From positions 106,279 to 170,278 of the forward strand of contig CBDATZ010000039.1 in NCBI GenBank assembly GCA_965199845.1: DNA of 64,000 nt, in the 5' to 3' direction. A program made the position numbers and the translations under genes. How positions within the stretch are numbered: the first letter of the stretch is position 1; every line of letters begins with the position of its first letter. This document shows, one piece after another, positions 16,979-25,722 of this stretch. The notes beneath the pieces were generated by a model. The model was not told the DNA's origin, did no database searches, and saw nothing but the letters and a program-made list of their open reading frames with translations. This DNA comes from Ilyomonas sp965199845. Lineage in GTDB: Bacteria; Bacteroidota; Bacteroidia; Chitinophagales; Chitinophagaceae.

Positions 16979-19582
16979 TTAAAAACGAAGCTGCAGGCTA
17001 ATGAAATAATTCAAGCCGTAAGCATAATAATATTTGGGTGGAAACTTCTGTAAATTCTCTTCGGCAGAAGCAGAAAAATCGTAACGCAATTGCTCGTAAC
17101 CACCCGTTACAATATCTTTTTTATTGGTAAGATTATTTACGCCGGTATTGATAGTTAAATACACCGGACGCCTGGCTGCACCCATATACGTATGCGGTAT
17201 TCTCCACGAATAACCACCGAAAAAATCTATGGTGTATTGCGCATCCAAACGGGTTTGATCTAATACATCACGAGCTTTATCGCTGTTCGGATTTAGCACG
17301 CCATCGGTTGCTGCATACGTACGGCGCAATGGATTAAAGTCAAGCCACATCTGGTCGAAATAATTTCCCGTCAGGCTCAGAAACCAAAACTTAGGTGAGC
17401 GATATGTAAAGCCTAAACTATAAGCTTCCTGCGGTGTTCCCGAAACGCGAAAGTTCTTGGAATAAACGGTAGCTTCCGCAATGGTTTCAGCGGTGTTATC
17501 AATCGTTACAACAGCGTGCTGGCGACTGTTGTAATAATAACGACCAATTGAAGCTGCTGCATTTGCTGTAAGATTATTTGTAAGCTTTACTTCGGCACCA
17601 AACTCGCCGCCAAAATATAACCGGTTTATATTGCTTAGCGCGTAGTTTACGAAATCCTGGTACTCATCATAATAAAAGGTAAGTACATTAAAACCATGTT
17701 GCATCGAAGTATAATAACCCGATGCCCTGAACTTGATTTTCGGCGCATTTAAAACATAACCGCCTTCAATGGTTTGTATGGTTTCGCTCCGCAAATTGTT
17801 TTGAACAAAATCGCGCGTGCGCGGCGATATATACGAGTTGTCGTAATAAGGCGCGCGTGTAATAGCAGCACCGTTTACATACAAATAATTTCGCCCGTTC
17901 AGCTTATAGGTAATGCCGCTTTTGGCAGAAAAATTATCAAAAATATTTATGGTTGATTTACCAAAAGAATTGTCGGGAAATAAACCGTTACGAACGTTGC
18001 CGGTACGCCAGAATTTTGTTTGAGAAACTTCAGCTGCGGCATAAAAATCAATCTTTTTAAACGTGAAAACCAATTGCAGCCATTCCTGTGGTTTGTTGAT
18101 ACTGATGTTGTAATCATAACCATACTTGTCGCCTTTATAAATAATTCGGTTTGGATGATTCAAATCGTTTTGATAAGCCGCGTTGTTATCAGGAAAAGCG
18201 CGTTGTGCAAACTGATTTAAATTTACCCAAAACTGACCGCCTAATAAATCTCCGGCTCTTTGATAATAATTATTTCTTGTTAACTGGTAACTGATGCCAC
18301 CGGTAAAATTGATATGATCATTTACGCGCGTATTCAACACAATATTGGCTGCAAACCGTTTTACATTTGTAACTCTTTCACCCAAAATATAAAAAGAACG
18401 ATTGCCGGTTTTCGTGTTGCCTACAATGCCATTTGCATCTTCAATGGCAGAAACATTTTCGCGGTTTATATTGTATAAATTCTCCCAGTTAATTTGTCTT
18501 GTTGCTTCATTCGTACTCAACAATGTTCTGATTTGTTGCGCCATCGCCGCGTTATCATTGGCTTCGTAATAACTCGGCAGATAACGATAATAATCGGGTC
18601 TTGGATCAGCCGCATTATACCAGTCAATGCCCGACAAAGAACGCTCACCAAACGAATAAGCAGCAGAAGTAACCACATTGGTTTTATTGGAAACGCGATA
18701 TTCATGCGTAACCATAAAAACAGGTTGATTTGTCTTTGCCACATTTGCATTACGTTTCTTTCCATCCTGGTAACCCCAGGAAGGATTGTAATAATGCGTG
18801 CCGGCCAAATCCATAATTTCCTGTGTTGCGGCGCCTTGTCTGCCATTTTCTGTTGGCGAACCAAAAGCAATGAATGAGAGCAATTGCTTTTGTCCTAACT
18901 TTTTATCAATAGCCGCAAACCAGCTATAACCGTTGTAGTAAGTGCCGGGAACATAACCTTCGTTTGCAAAGCGACCACTTGCCGATGCGGTAAAAGCCCA
19001 GCCTTTTTTGGTAAGTCCGGAACTAAGGGTTATTGAAATTCTGTGCGTATAATTACGATTCGACAACGCATAGCCAAAGCTGGTTTGCTTTCTTTGCTTG
19101 CTGGCGCGAACATCTATATTAGTTGACGTGCTGATGTCGCCAAAACCAAATGTATTATAACGCGCGCCAAAGTTTACATCGCGGTTTCGGAATACATCGT
19201 TCAAGCCGCCCCACAAACCCCACGGCGTAAAACCATTGTCTAAATTATCCATCTGGATGCCGTTGATATAAACGCTTGAAAAATCCAGATCGTAACCGCG
19301 CAATCTATATCGCGCCGGGCTCCAGTTAAAAGAAGCGGCGTTGTAAAACGGATCTCTGCCGGCAGTTAATTGCGAAGAAATATTCTGGCTGCCTGCATCA
19401 CTAAAATCGTTATCGTCTAACGAAATGGTTGGTATATTATCCAATACATTTTCTTTCAAATCTTCAACATTGGCAGAATCAGGTCTTGCAGTTGTGTCGG
19501 TAGCATTGGGTTTAAAATACTTTTGAGCTTGTGCACTTAGCAACAATACAATATACAAGCAGGTTAGGAGTGGTTTTTTCAT
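16979..19582 (-). CDS. TonB-dependent outer-membrane receptor
   Basis: This 867-residue receptor begins with a Sec signal (KKPLLTCLYIVLLLSAQAQ). The plug region (about 50-165) contains YRLRGYDLDFSSVYINGIQM, and a 22-strand-type barrel of alternating aromatic strands follows, ending in FISLQLRF as outer-membrane proteins do. Unlike SusC proteins it lacks an N-terminal CarboxypepD_reg domain and a SusD partner; instead its partner is the DUF5689 lipoprotein just downstream. The transported substrate cannot be deduced. TonB/ExbBD energise such transport from the inner membrane. It probably heads a two-gene operon with 15477-16925. Confidence 0.88.
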   Translation of the reverse strand: MKKPLLTCLYIVLLLSAQAQKYFKPNATDTTARPDSANVEDLKENVLDNIPTISLDDNDFSDAGSQNISSQLTAGRDPFYNAASFNWSPARYRLRGYDLDFSSVYINGIQMDNLDNGFTPWGLWGGLNDVFRNRDVNFGARYNTFGFGDISTSTNIDVRASKQRKQTSFGYALSNRNYTHRISITLSSGLTKKGWAFTASASGRFANEGYVPGTYYNGYSWFAAIDKKLGQKQLLSFIAFGSPTENGRQGAATQEIMDLAGTHYYNPSWGYQDGKKRNANVAKTNQPVFMVTHEYRVSNKTNVVTSAAYSFGERSLSGIDWYNAADPRPDYYRYLPSYYEANDNAAMAQQIRTLLSTNEATRQINWENLYNINRENVSAIEDANGIVGNTKTGNRSFYILGERVTNVKRFAANIVLNTRVNDHINFTGGISYQLTRNNYYQRAGDLLGGQFWVNLNQFAQRAFPDNNAAYQNDLNHPNRIIYKGDKYGYDYNISINKPQEWLQLVFTFKKIDFYAAAEVSQTKFWRTGNVRNGLFPDNSFGKSTINIFDNFSAKSGITYKLNGRNYLYVNGAAITRAPYYDNSYISPRTRDFVQNNLRSETIQTIEGGYVLNAPKIKFRASGYYTSMQHGFNVLTFYYDEYQDFVNYALSNINRLYFGGEFGAEVKLTNNLTANAAASIGRYYYNSRQHAVVTIDNTAETIAEATVYSKNFRVSGTPQEAYSLGFTYRSPKFWFLSLTGNYFDQMWLDFNPLRRTYAATDGVLNPNSDKARDVLDQTRLDAQYTIDFFGGYSWRIPHTYMGAARRPVYLTINTGVNNLTNKKDIVTGGYEQLRYDFSASAEENLQKFPPKYYYAYGLNYFISLQLRF

Positions 19583-19942
19583 CCGGTTTTTTTGGTTGAT
19601 ATAGGAAGCAAATTAAAAATACTAAACTGGTTTTTTGAAATATATTTTAGCTATTTTGATTTTTTGTTGTAGGGTACACATTTTTTTTACTATTCTCGTT
19701 ATAAGAAAGTGATTGCGCCATATACCTGTAGTTGCTTAAAACCAAAAGTAAAACGGAAGCAACATAACTCGATATCGCAAGAAACTAAACATAGTAAAAT
19801 TGGTAAGCCCTGTTAACAATATCACGCAGCTTTTAAGTTGGATATTCAAATAACTAATCAATATGTATATTTACAACCGTTATACTAAGTCAAACTGCTT
19901 AAAAAACAATCATAATAAAAATTACAGGCAACCATATCCGTT
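19583..19942. other. Intergenic region between divergent TonB receptor and MBOAT genes
   Basis: 360 AT-rich bases without a credible gene. It should contain both promoters. A weak TATATTTA (19866-19873) resembles a -7 box, but no well-placed -33 element was seen, so no promoter is called. Confidence 0.55.
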
Positions 19943-21409
19943 ATGCTTTTTAACTCAATTAGCTTTGCAATTTTTTTACCTATCGTTTTTCTTTTATATT
20001 GGTTTGTATTTAATAAAAGTCTGAAATCTCAAAATCTTTTTTTATTAGCCGCCAGTTACTTTTTTTATTCTTGTTGGGATTGGCGTTTTTTATTTCTCCT
20101 CGCTTTTTCTACTTTTTTAGATTATTTTACAGGATTGCGCATGGCTGCCTCACAAAATGAGAGTGGCAAAAAATTTTGGTTTTGGTTAAGTGTTATTATA
20201 AACCTAGGCTTTCTTGGTATTTTTAAATACTATAATTTTTTTGCACAATCTTTTGCAGATACCGTATCGCATATCGGGTTTTATATAAGTCCCTGGGCAA
20301 TTAAAGTTATATTACCGGTTGGTATTTCTTTTTATACTTTTCATGGCTTATCTTATGTAATTGATATTTATAATAACAGAATTAAGCCTGAAAAAAAATT
20401 CGTGGAATATGCATTGTTTGTAAGCTTTTTTCCATTGCTTGTAGCAGGACCTATTGAAAGAGCAACACATTTGTTACCTCAAGTTAAGCAACAACGTCAA
20501 TTCTCTTATACAAAAGCTGTTGACGGCCTCAGACAGATTTTATGGGGATTGTTTAAAAAAATGGCAATTGCTGATAATTGCGCTCAATATGCCAATATTA
20601 TTTTTGATCATTCATCGCAATACTCGGGAGCGACACTTTTACTTGGCGCCTTATTTTTTACGTTCCAGATTTATTGCGACTTTTCCGGCTATTCAGATAT
20701 AGCTTTAGGTACAGCAAGGCTTTTTGGATTTGAGTTGCTTAGAAATTTTGCATTCCCTTATTTTTCGAGAGACATTGCAGAATTCTGGCGACGCTGGCAT
20801 ATTTCGCTTTCTACCTGGTTCAGAGATTATTTATATATTCCTTTGGGTGGCAGTAAAGGCGGCACGTGGATGAAAATCAGAAATACATTTATCATTTTTA
20901 TAGTAAGTGGTTTTTGGCACGGCGCCAGCTGGACTTTTGTTGCCTGGGGCGCGTTAAATGCCCTTTATTTCTTGCCTCTTTTACTTACAAGTAAAAACAG
21001 AAGCCATATTGATATTGTTGCGCAAGGAAAATATTTGCCCTCTGTAAAAGAAGCAATGAATATGTTACTGACATTTGGATTAACTGTTATTGCGTGGATT
21101 TTTTTCAGGTCGAAAACTATTAGCGGAGCCGGTGCTTTTGTATATAATATGCTAACTGGCCTGTTCCACGTTTCTTCTTACAAACAAGCATCAGAATTTA
21201 TTTCCAGTAATGATATAAAGCCGATTTTATTTCTGTTCGTTGGCTTTTTTATTCTGATCGAATGGTTAGGCAGAGAACAGCAATATGCAATTGCAAACCT
21301 GGGCTTGAAGTGGAAACGACCATTGCGCTATGCAATTTATTATGCGCTTATTGTTGCCATTTTTTGGTTTACTAACAGCAAAGAACAATTTATCTATTTT
21401 CAATTTTAA
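19943..21409 (+). CDS. MBOAT-family O-acyltransferase (AlgI-like)
   Basis: The 488-residue polytopic membrane protein has about ten hydrophobic helices and the MBOAT signature: FWRRWHISLSTWFRDYLYIP (about 275-300) and FWHGASWTFVAWG, whose His is the predicted catalytic residue. AlgI-type members move acetyl or other acyl groups across the inner membrane to extracellular polysaccharides, teichoic-acid-like polymers or peptidoglycan. The next gene, eight bases downstream, encodes a periplasmic SGNH-like protein, the usual transferase partner (compare AlgX/AlgJ, DltD, PatB). No polysaccharide biosynthesis genes are nearby, so the acceptor is unknown. Confidence 0.9.
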   Translation: MLFNSISFAIFLPIVFLLYWFVFNKSLKSQNLFLLAASYFFYSCWDWRFLFLLAFSTFLDYFTGLRMAASQNESGKKFWFWLSVIINLGFLGIFKYYNFFAQSFADTVSHIGFYISPWAIKVILPVGISFYTFHGLSYVIDIYNNRIKPEKKFVEYALFVSFFPLLVAGPIERATHLLPQVKQQRQFSYTKAVDGLRQILWGLFKKMAIADNCAQYANIIFDHSSQYSGATLLLGALFFTFQIYCDFSGYSDIALGTARLFGFELLRNFAFPYFSRDIAEFWRRWHISLSTWFRDYLYIPLGGSKGGTWMKIRNTFIIFIVSGFWHGASWTFVAWGALNALYFLPLLLTSKNRSHIDIVAQGKYLPSVKEAMNMLLTFGLTVIAWIFFRSKTISGAGAFVYNMLTGLFHVSSYKQASEFISSNDIKPILFLFVGFFILIEWLGREQQYAIANLGLKWKRPLRYAIYYALIVAIFWFTNSKEQFIYFQF

Positions 21410-21417
21410 ATTGTTTT

Positions 21418-22344
21418 ATGAGAAGATTTCTGTATCGTGTGCTCTGGTTTATCATACCTATATCAGTATTCTTTATTTCCGGTTTATTTTCACCTACTAC
21501 ACCACGTGCTTCCACATCTTTAATGATGGCTTCTGTATCTAAAGATTCGTTACTGGAGCATACAAAATCGCCACGATTAATTCTGATTGGAGGTTCAAAT
21601 CTAAGTTTTGGTTTTAACGGACAAATGATAAAAGATTCTTTGCAGATTAATCCTATAAATACTGGCATCCACGCTTCAATTGGCTTACAGTACATGATGA
21701 AAAGTGCGCTCTCACATATAAAAGAAGGAGATACAGTTATATTGATACCTGAATATGATCATTTTTACCGGGATTATAATTATGCTTCTGATGCTTTACT
21801 GCATGTTGTATTTGATGTAGATATTTCACGAATCAGGTTTCTAAGCTTTGGTCAGATTATAAGTTTACTTCCTTATTTACCGGCTTATACAATAAGCAAA
21901 TTAAATCCCAAGGAATATTATGATGTAAAAGAAGATATGATTTATGGTGTTCATTCATTTGACAAATACGGAGATGCCGTTAATCACTGGCAATTGAAAC
22001 GCATAGATTTTTTACCTGATGGCAGAATCCCTGATCTCTACAATCCTATTGTAATGCAAAACGTAAAGGATTTTCAATCAGATATAGTAAAGAAAAAGGC
22101 AGTTTTTTTTGTTTCTTTTCCTTGTTATCAAGATAGCTCTTATAAACATCGAACAGATCAAATCAAGAAAATTCAGCAAGAGTATATCCACAATAATTTT
22201 AAGGTTCTTGGTACTCCAGAAAGGTATAAGTTAACAGACTCGTTATTTTATAATTCACCTTACCATTTAATTAAACCCGGCGTTGATTACAGGACGCGAT
22301 TATTTATAGAAGATTTCAAAGCAGCGCGTACTCGTTATAAATAA
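21418..22344 (+). CDS. Membrane-anchored SGNH-like protein partnering the MBOAT acyltransferase
   Basis: The 308-residue protein starts with one N-terminal transmembrane helix (about 5-24, VLWFIIPISVFFISGLF), so the rest lies outside the inner membrane. LILIGGSNLSFGFNGQ (about 45-60) corresponds to SGNH block I, in which the Ser would be the nucleophile; GIHASIGLQYM and the later Tyr-Asp-His stretch EYDHFY resemble later blocks, and PYHLIKPGVDYR is near the usual catalytic His/Asp end. This matches DltD/AlgX-type acyltransferase partners in architecture, though similarity is low. It is translationally close to the MBOAT gene, eight bases apart, and likely passes acyl groups to an extracellular polymer. 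Confidence 0.7.
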   Translation: MRRFLYRVLWFIIPISVFFISGLFSPTTPRASTSLMMASVSKDSLLEHTKSPRLILIGGSNLSFGFNGQMIKDSLQINPINTGIHASIGLQYMMKSALSHIKEGDTVILIPEYDHFYRDYNYASDALLHVVFDVDISRIRFLSFGQIISLLPYLPAYTISKLNPKEYYDVKEDMIYGVHSFDKYGDAVNHWQLKRIDFLPDGRIPDLYNPIVMQNVKDFQSDIVKKKAVFFVSFPCYQDSSYKHRTDQIKKIQQEYIHNNFKVLGTPERYKLTDSLFYNSPYHLIKPGVDYRTRLFIEDFKAARTRYK

Positions 22345-22473
22345 TTGCTACAAAGTATCAACCCAATAAAATAAAGAAATGAAACTCGTAAACCTAAAAT
22401 TGTAAGTTCAAAAATTCAACATTTACGCTACTCTATTAATTAAACACATTCGCATTTAATCATACAATTACAA

Positions 22474-23550
22474 ATGCTATTCAAGTTTGCAACTCCTTTA
22501 CTTTTAATAACCCGGTTAATATTTTTAGGGTCAACTTGCGTTTGCTTGTGCTTTCATTTATCTGCGCAAAAGCAGCCATACAAAATTGCAATCGGCGCAT
22601 TTTACAACCTGGAAAATTTTTATGATACGGTAGATAACCCGATGGTAAACGATAATGATTTTTTACCAACCGGACCGAAGAATTATAACAGTAAAATCTA
22701 TTGGGATAAAGTGAGTCATTTGGCTACCGTGCTTTCGCAAATCGGAACAGATATAAATCCTGATGGACCTGCGTTTATTGGCGTGGCGGAAATTGAAAAC
22801 GATACGGTTTTGAATGATTTGGTTCATCATACGATCCTTGCAAATCGCAACTATAAGATTGTTCATTACGATTCCAGAGACATTCGCGGCGTTGATGTTG
22901 CCTTTTTATACAATCCCAAATACTTCACCGTTCTCAACAGCAAAAAGCTTTTTGTAAGATTGCCAATCGGCGCAAAAGAAGCCATTTTCACACGCGATAT
23001 ATTGTGGGTAAAAGGCATTCTGGATGGCGATACGGTTCATGTGTTGGTTAACCATTGGCCAAGCCGTGTTGGCGGTGAAGAGCGCAGTATGCCGGGACGT
23101 TTTGCTGCGGCGCAGGTAGATAAAAATATGATTGATTCTATCAATTATTACCAGCCGAACGCAAAGATTATTGTGATGGGCGATTTGAATGATGATCCTG
23201 TCAGCCCAAGCCTGACGCAGGTTTTAAAAGCCAAAGGCAAAATAGAAGAAGTGAAAAAAGATGACTTGTATAATCCCTGGGTGGCGTTATATAAAAAAGG
23301 GATTGGAACATTGGCTTACAATGATGCCTGGGGTTTATTCGACCAGATTATAATTAATTATAACTGGATTCCTAAAGATCAGCCGGGTTATTTCTTTTAC
23401 CAGCAGCATATTTTTAATAAAGAATATCTGGTAGAAAATTCGGGCAGATACAAAGGTTATCCCATGCGAACCTGGGATGGAAATACATACCGCGGCGGTT
23501 ACAGCGATCACTTTCCTACTTATCTTATTTTTCTGAAAAAGGTAAAATAA
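22474..23550 (+). CDS. Secreted endonuclease/exonuclease/phosphatase-family enzyme
   Basis: This 358-residue protein has a Sec signal (LLLITRLIFLGSTCVCLCFHLSAQ) and a complete EEP fold: YNLENFYD, GVAEIEND (metal-binding Glu), DVAFLYNP, LVNHWPSR (catalytic His), VMGDLNDDP and SDHFPTYLIF (catalytic Asp-His). The family cleaves phosphodiester or phosphomonoester bonds in DNA, RNA or lipids; exported members with the EIEN and NHWPSR motifs are often extracellular nucleases or phosphatases. It is 130 bases from the SGNH gene, with no clear shared regulation. Substrate not determined. Because it is near a DUF5689/TonB pair, a scavenging role is possible. Confidence 0.87.
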   Translation: MLFKFATPLLLITRLIFLGSTCVCLCFHLSAQKQPYKIAIGAFYNLENFYDTVDNPMVNDNDFLPTGPKNYNSKIYWDKVSHLATVLSQIGTDINPDGPAFIGVAEIENDTVLNDLVHHTILANRNYKIVHYDSRDIRGVDVAFLYNPKYFTVLNSKKLFVRLPIGAKEAIFTRDILWVKGILDGDTVHVLVNHWPSRVGGEERSMPGRFAAAQVDKNMIDSINYYQPNAKIIVMGDLNDDPVSPSLTQVLKAKGKIEEVKKDDLYNPWVALYKKGIGTLAYNDAWGLFDQIIINYNWIPKDQPGYFFYQQHIFNKEYLVENSGRYKGYPMRTWDGNTYRGGYSDHFPTYLIFLKKVK

Positions 23551-23574
23551 ATCTATTAATTACTATACCAACAC

Positions 23575-23600
23575 AAGCAATTGTTTTCACTTGCTTTTTA
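23575..23600 (+). terminator. Weak terminator after the EEP gene
   Basis: Stem AAGCAA (23575-23580) with TTGCTT (23591-23596), followed by a short T-run, 25 bases past the stop of the EEP gene. The stem is only 6 bp. Confidence 0.4.
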
Positions 23601-23728
23601 TTGATTTATCTTTTGTGAAACGGATATTTATACACGCGAAATTGTTATCGGAACCAATTGTAAACCTCGCTCCGGCTCGTAACAATACAATCACAAAAAT
23701 GTCAAATGTTCTCAATAAAAATTCTTTT

Positions 23729-23761
23729 TTTGAAAAATACAAGTACATACATGTATTTTTG
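23729..23761 (+). promoter_or_regulatory. Bacteroidota-type promoter of the oxidoreductase-yceI operon
   Basis: TTTG (23729-23732) and TATTTTTG (23754-23761) match the -33 and -7 consensus elements with a 21-base spacer. The start codon of the oxidoreductase gene lies 88 bases downstream, past an inverted repeat at 23792-23814. Confidence 0.7.
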
Positions 23762-23791
23762 CCGCAGAAATATTTTGATCGAATCTGTGAC

Positions 23792-23814
23792 AACTCAACG
23801 TATTAAATTGAGTT
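23792..23814. promoter_or_regulatory. Operator-like inverted repeat AACTCAA-N9-TTGAGTT
   Basis: Perfect 7-base arms (23792-23798, 23808-23814) lie 30 bases downstream of the promoter -7 box and about 35 before the start codon, where a repressor would block transcription. No regulator gene is adjacent. Confidence 0.5.
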
Positions 23815-23849
23815 AACAAGATAAGATTCGTTATTCATAAAATATAATT

Positions 23850-24503
23850 ATGAAGATTGCATTAATTGGTGCGTCAGGTTTGGTGGGAACGGCGGTTTTA
23901 GATGAAGCCATTGCGCGTGGTCATGAAGTAACCGCCATCGTTCGCAACGCAGAAAAAATTACAAAGAAAAACGAAAAGCTTACTGTAGTTGAAGCTGATG
24001 CTACTGACGAAGCAAAAGCGGCTGATATACTAAAAGATCATGATGCAGTTGTAAGCGCGTATAACGCCAGTTGGACAAATCCCAATTTATATAACGACTT
24101 TTTAAAAGGTTCCATTCATATTCAGCAGGCGGTGAAAGATTCGGGTGTAAAGCGTTTTTTGGTTGTGTTAGGCGCCGGTAGTTTATACATTCAACCCGGC
24201 GTTCAATTGGTTGATACAGCTGCGTTTCCGCAAGAATGGAAACCCGGCGCAACCGCAGCCAGAGATTATTTAACCGAACTGAAAGAAGAAACAGAACTGG
24301 ACTGGACAGCTTTAAGTCCGGCAATCGAATTTCATGCGGGTGTACCACACGAGCGCAAAGGCACGTACAGAACCGGAACCGACGAACCTGTATTTGATGC
24401 AGCCGGCAAAAGCACAATTTCTGCAGAAGACCTTGCAGTAGCAATTATAGATGAACTGGAGAATCCGAAATTTATTAAGAAACGATTTACAGCAGCTTAT
24501 TAA
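23850..24503 (+). CDS. NAD(P)H-binding oxidoreductase (atypical SDR)
   Basis: The 217-residue protein opens with the Rossmann signature IGASGLVGTAVLDEAIARGH (5-24, GxxGxxG) and continues like the NAD(P)-binding atypical SDR family (YwnB/SDR_a5). FLVVLGAGSLYI and DYLTELKEE are typical. The SDR Tyr-x3-Lys pair is not obvious, so it may reduce an unknown substrate or act as a regulator. It shares a transcript with the yceI gene 22 bases downstream. A promoter and inverted repeat lie upstream, suggesting inducible expression. Such pairs are often controlled by redox or MarR/HxlR regulators, but none is visible here. Confidence 0.85.
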   Translation: MKIALIGASGLVGTAVLDEAIARGHEVTAIVRNAEKITKKNEKLTVVEADATDEAKAADILKDHDAVVSAYNASWTNPNLYNDFLKGSIHIQQAVKDSGVKRFLVVLGAGSLYIQPGVQLVDTAAFPQEWKPGATAARDYLTELKEETELDWTALSPAIEFHAGVPHERKGTYRTGTDEPVFDAAGKSTISAEDLAVAIIDELENPKFIKKRFTAAY

Positions 24504-24525
24504 TAACCAAAATAAAACAGAGAAA

Positions 24526-25101
24526 ATGAAAAGAACTTTCGCATTACTAACGCTTATTGTACTTAGCACGGTTTCTTTTGCGCAAACAGTCTGGAAGAAC
24601 GACAAAGCTCATTCTAAACTTACCTTTACCATTACGCATTTAGGCGTTTCGGATGTATTGGGTTTATTTAAAAACTTTGATGTTACGGCGACTTCTTCAA
24701 AAGATGATTTCAGCGATGCCGTTTTTGAATTAACCGCGCAAACAGCTTCGGTAAACACAGAAGTTGATATGAGAGATAATCACTTGAAAAGTGCAGATTT
24801 CTTTAATGTTGAAAAGTATCCGACCATGACTTTTAAAAGCACTTCTATTAAGAAAGCGGCTGGCAAAGACAAATACGTATTAACCGGCAATTTGACAATT
24901 CTTGATATAACAAAACCGGTATCAATGAATTTGTGGTACAGAGGAACAGTTACCAACCCGATGAGTAAAAAACCAGACGCTGGTTTTCAGCTTACCGGAA
25001 CCATTAAACGTTCTGATTTTAATTTGGGTGGAAAATATCCGCCGCCAATGTTAAGCGATGAAGTTGAGATAAAAGCCGATGGTGAATTTGGACATGAATA
25101 A
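24526..25101 (+). CDS. YceI-family periplasmic lipid-binding protein
   Basis: The start was set at ATG 24526, giving the Sec signal RTFALLTLIVLSTVSFAQ; an open frame from 24451 would overlap the previous gene. The 191-residue protein matches YceI: DKAHSKLTFTITHLGVSDV, VNTEVDMRDNHLKSADFFNV, YPTMTFKSTSI and NLTILDITKPVSM. The fold is a lipocalin-like barrel that binds polyisoprenoids or other amphiphiles in the periplasm. It is translated from the same transcript as the NAD(P)H-binding oxidoreductase. Some homologues respond to high pH or osmotic stress. Ligand unknown. Confidence 0.93.
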   Translation: MKRTFALLTLIVLSTVSFAQTVWKNDKAHSKLTFTITHLGVSDVLGLFKNFDVTATSSKDDFSDAVFELTAQTASVNTEVDMRDNHLKSADFFNVEKYPTMTFKSTSIKKAAGKDKYVLTGNLTILDITKPVSMNLWYRGTVTNPMSKKPDAGFQLTGTIKRSDFNLGGKYPPPMLSDEVEIKADGEFGHE

Positions 25102-25122
25102 ACAAAAAGATTTAGTTACAGG

Positions 25123-25154
25123 AAAAGGGCTGGTGATTATTCATCAGCCTTTTT
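25123..25154. terminator. Bidirectional terminator between yceI and maf
   Basis: A 14-bp stem (25123-25136 with 25141-25154, one G-U pair) and a TTAT loop, flanked by A- and T-runs, serves both the yceI operon and the convergent maf gene, whose stop it covers. Confidence 0.9.
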
Positions 25155-25716
25155 CTATGGCATGAAGCGCTTGTACCACGCGGCTTACAGGCAAACCCAT
25201 AACATTATAAAAATCGCCGGTTACCGATTTTATTCCCACCACGCCAATCCATTCCTGAATGGCATAAGCGCCCGCTTTATCGTAAGGTTTGTATTTATCA
25301 ATATACCATTCTATTTGTTCTGAAGAAAGCGGGTGAAACTGTACGGAAGTAACCTCGGCAAAAGCGATTTCTTTTTCCTTGTGTAAAATAACAACGCCGG
25401 TAATCACTTCGTGATGCCGGTTGGAAAGACGTTGCAAAATTGCAATCGCCTCTGTTCTGTCTTTAGGTTTACCAATAATTGTATTGTCAATCACAACAAC
25501 GGTATCGGCGGCCAAAATAATTTTATCAGAATCTGTCAGCGATTCCTTTACGGCTATGGCTTTGTCGCGGGCAATATGTATGGGAACATCAGCCATTGCC
25601 ATATCTGGCGGAAATATTTCTTCCGTATGTTTTACGATAGCTTCAAACGGCACTTCTGCCCATTCGAGTAATTGTTTTCTTCGTGGCGATTGCGAAGCAA
25701 GGATAATAGGTTGCAT
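25144..25716 (-). CDS. maf: Maf-family nucleoside triphosphate pyrophosphatase
   Basis: This 190-residue protein has the Maf N-terminal signature ILASQSPRRKQLLE (5-18), which binds the nucleotide phosphates, and the central AADTVVVID and PKDRTEAIAIL stretches. Maf proteins hydrolyse non-canonical or modified NTPs to monophosphates, and were first linked with septum formation. The complete length and motifs leave no doubt about the family; the dTTP/UTP versus 7-methyl-GTP subtype is less certain. It is followed six bases upstream on the same strand by the UbiA-type gene, forming an operon with it and kdsC. Confidence 0.93.
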   Translation of the reverse strand: MQPIILASQSPRRKQLLEWAEVPFEAIVKHTEEIFPPDMAMADVPIHIARDKAIAVKESLTDSDKIILAADTVVVIDNTIIGKPKDRTEAIAILQRLSNRHHEVITGVVILHKEKEIAFAEVTSVQFHPLSSEQIEWYIDKYKPYDKAGAYAIQEWIGVVGIKSVTGDFYNVMGLPVSRVVQALHAIEKG

Positions 25717-25722
25717 AAAAAA

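Noticed and set aside
23591..23806. Short frames between the EEP and oxidoreductase genes
   Set aside because: They overlap the identified promoter and inverted repeat and show no protein-like pattern.
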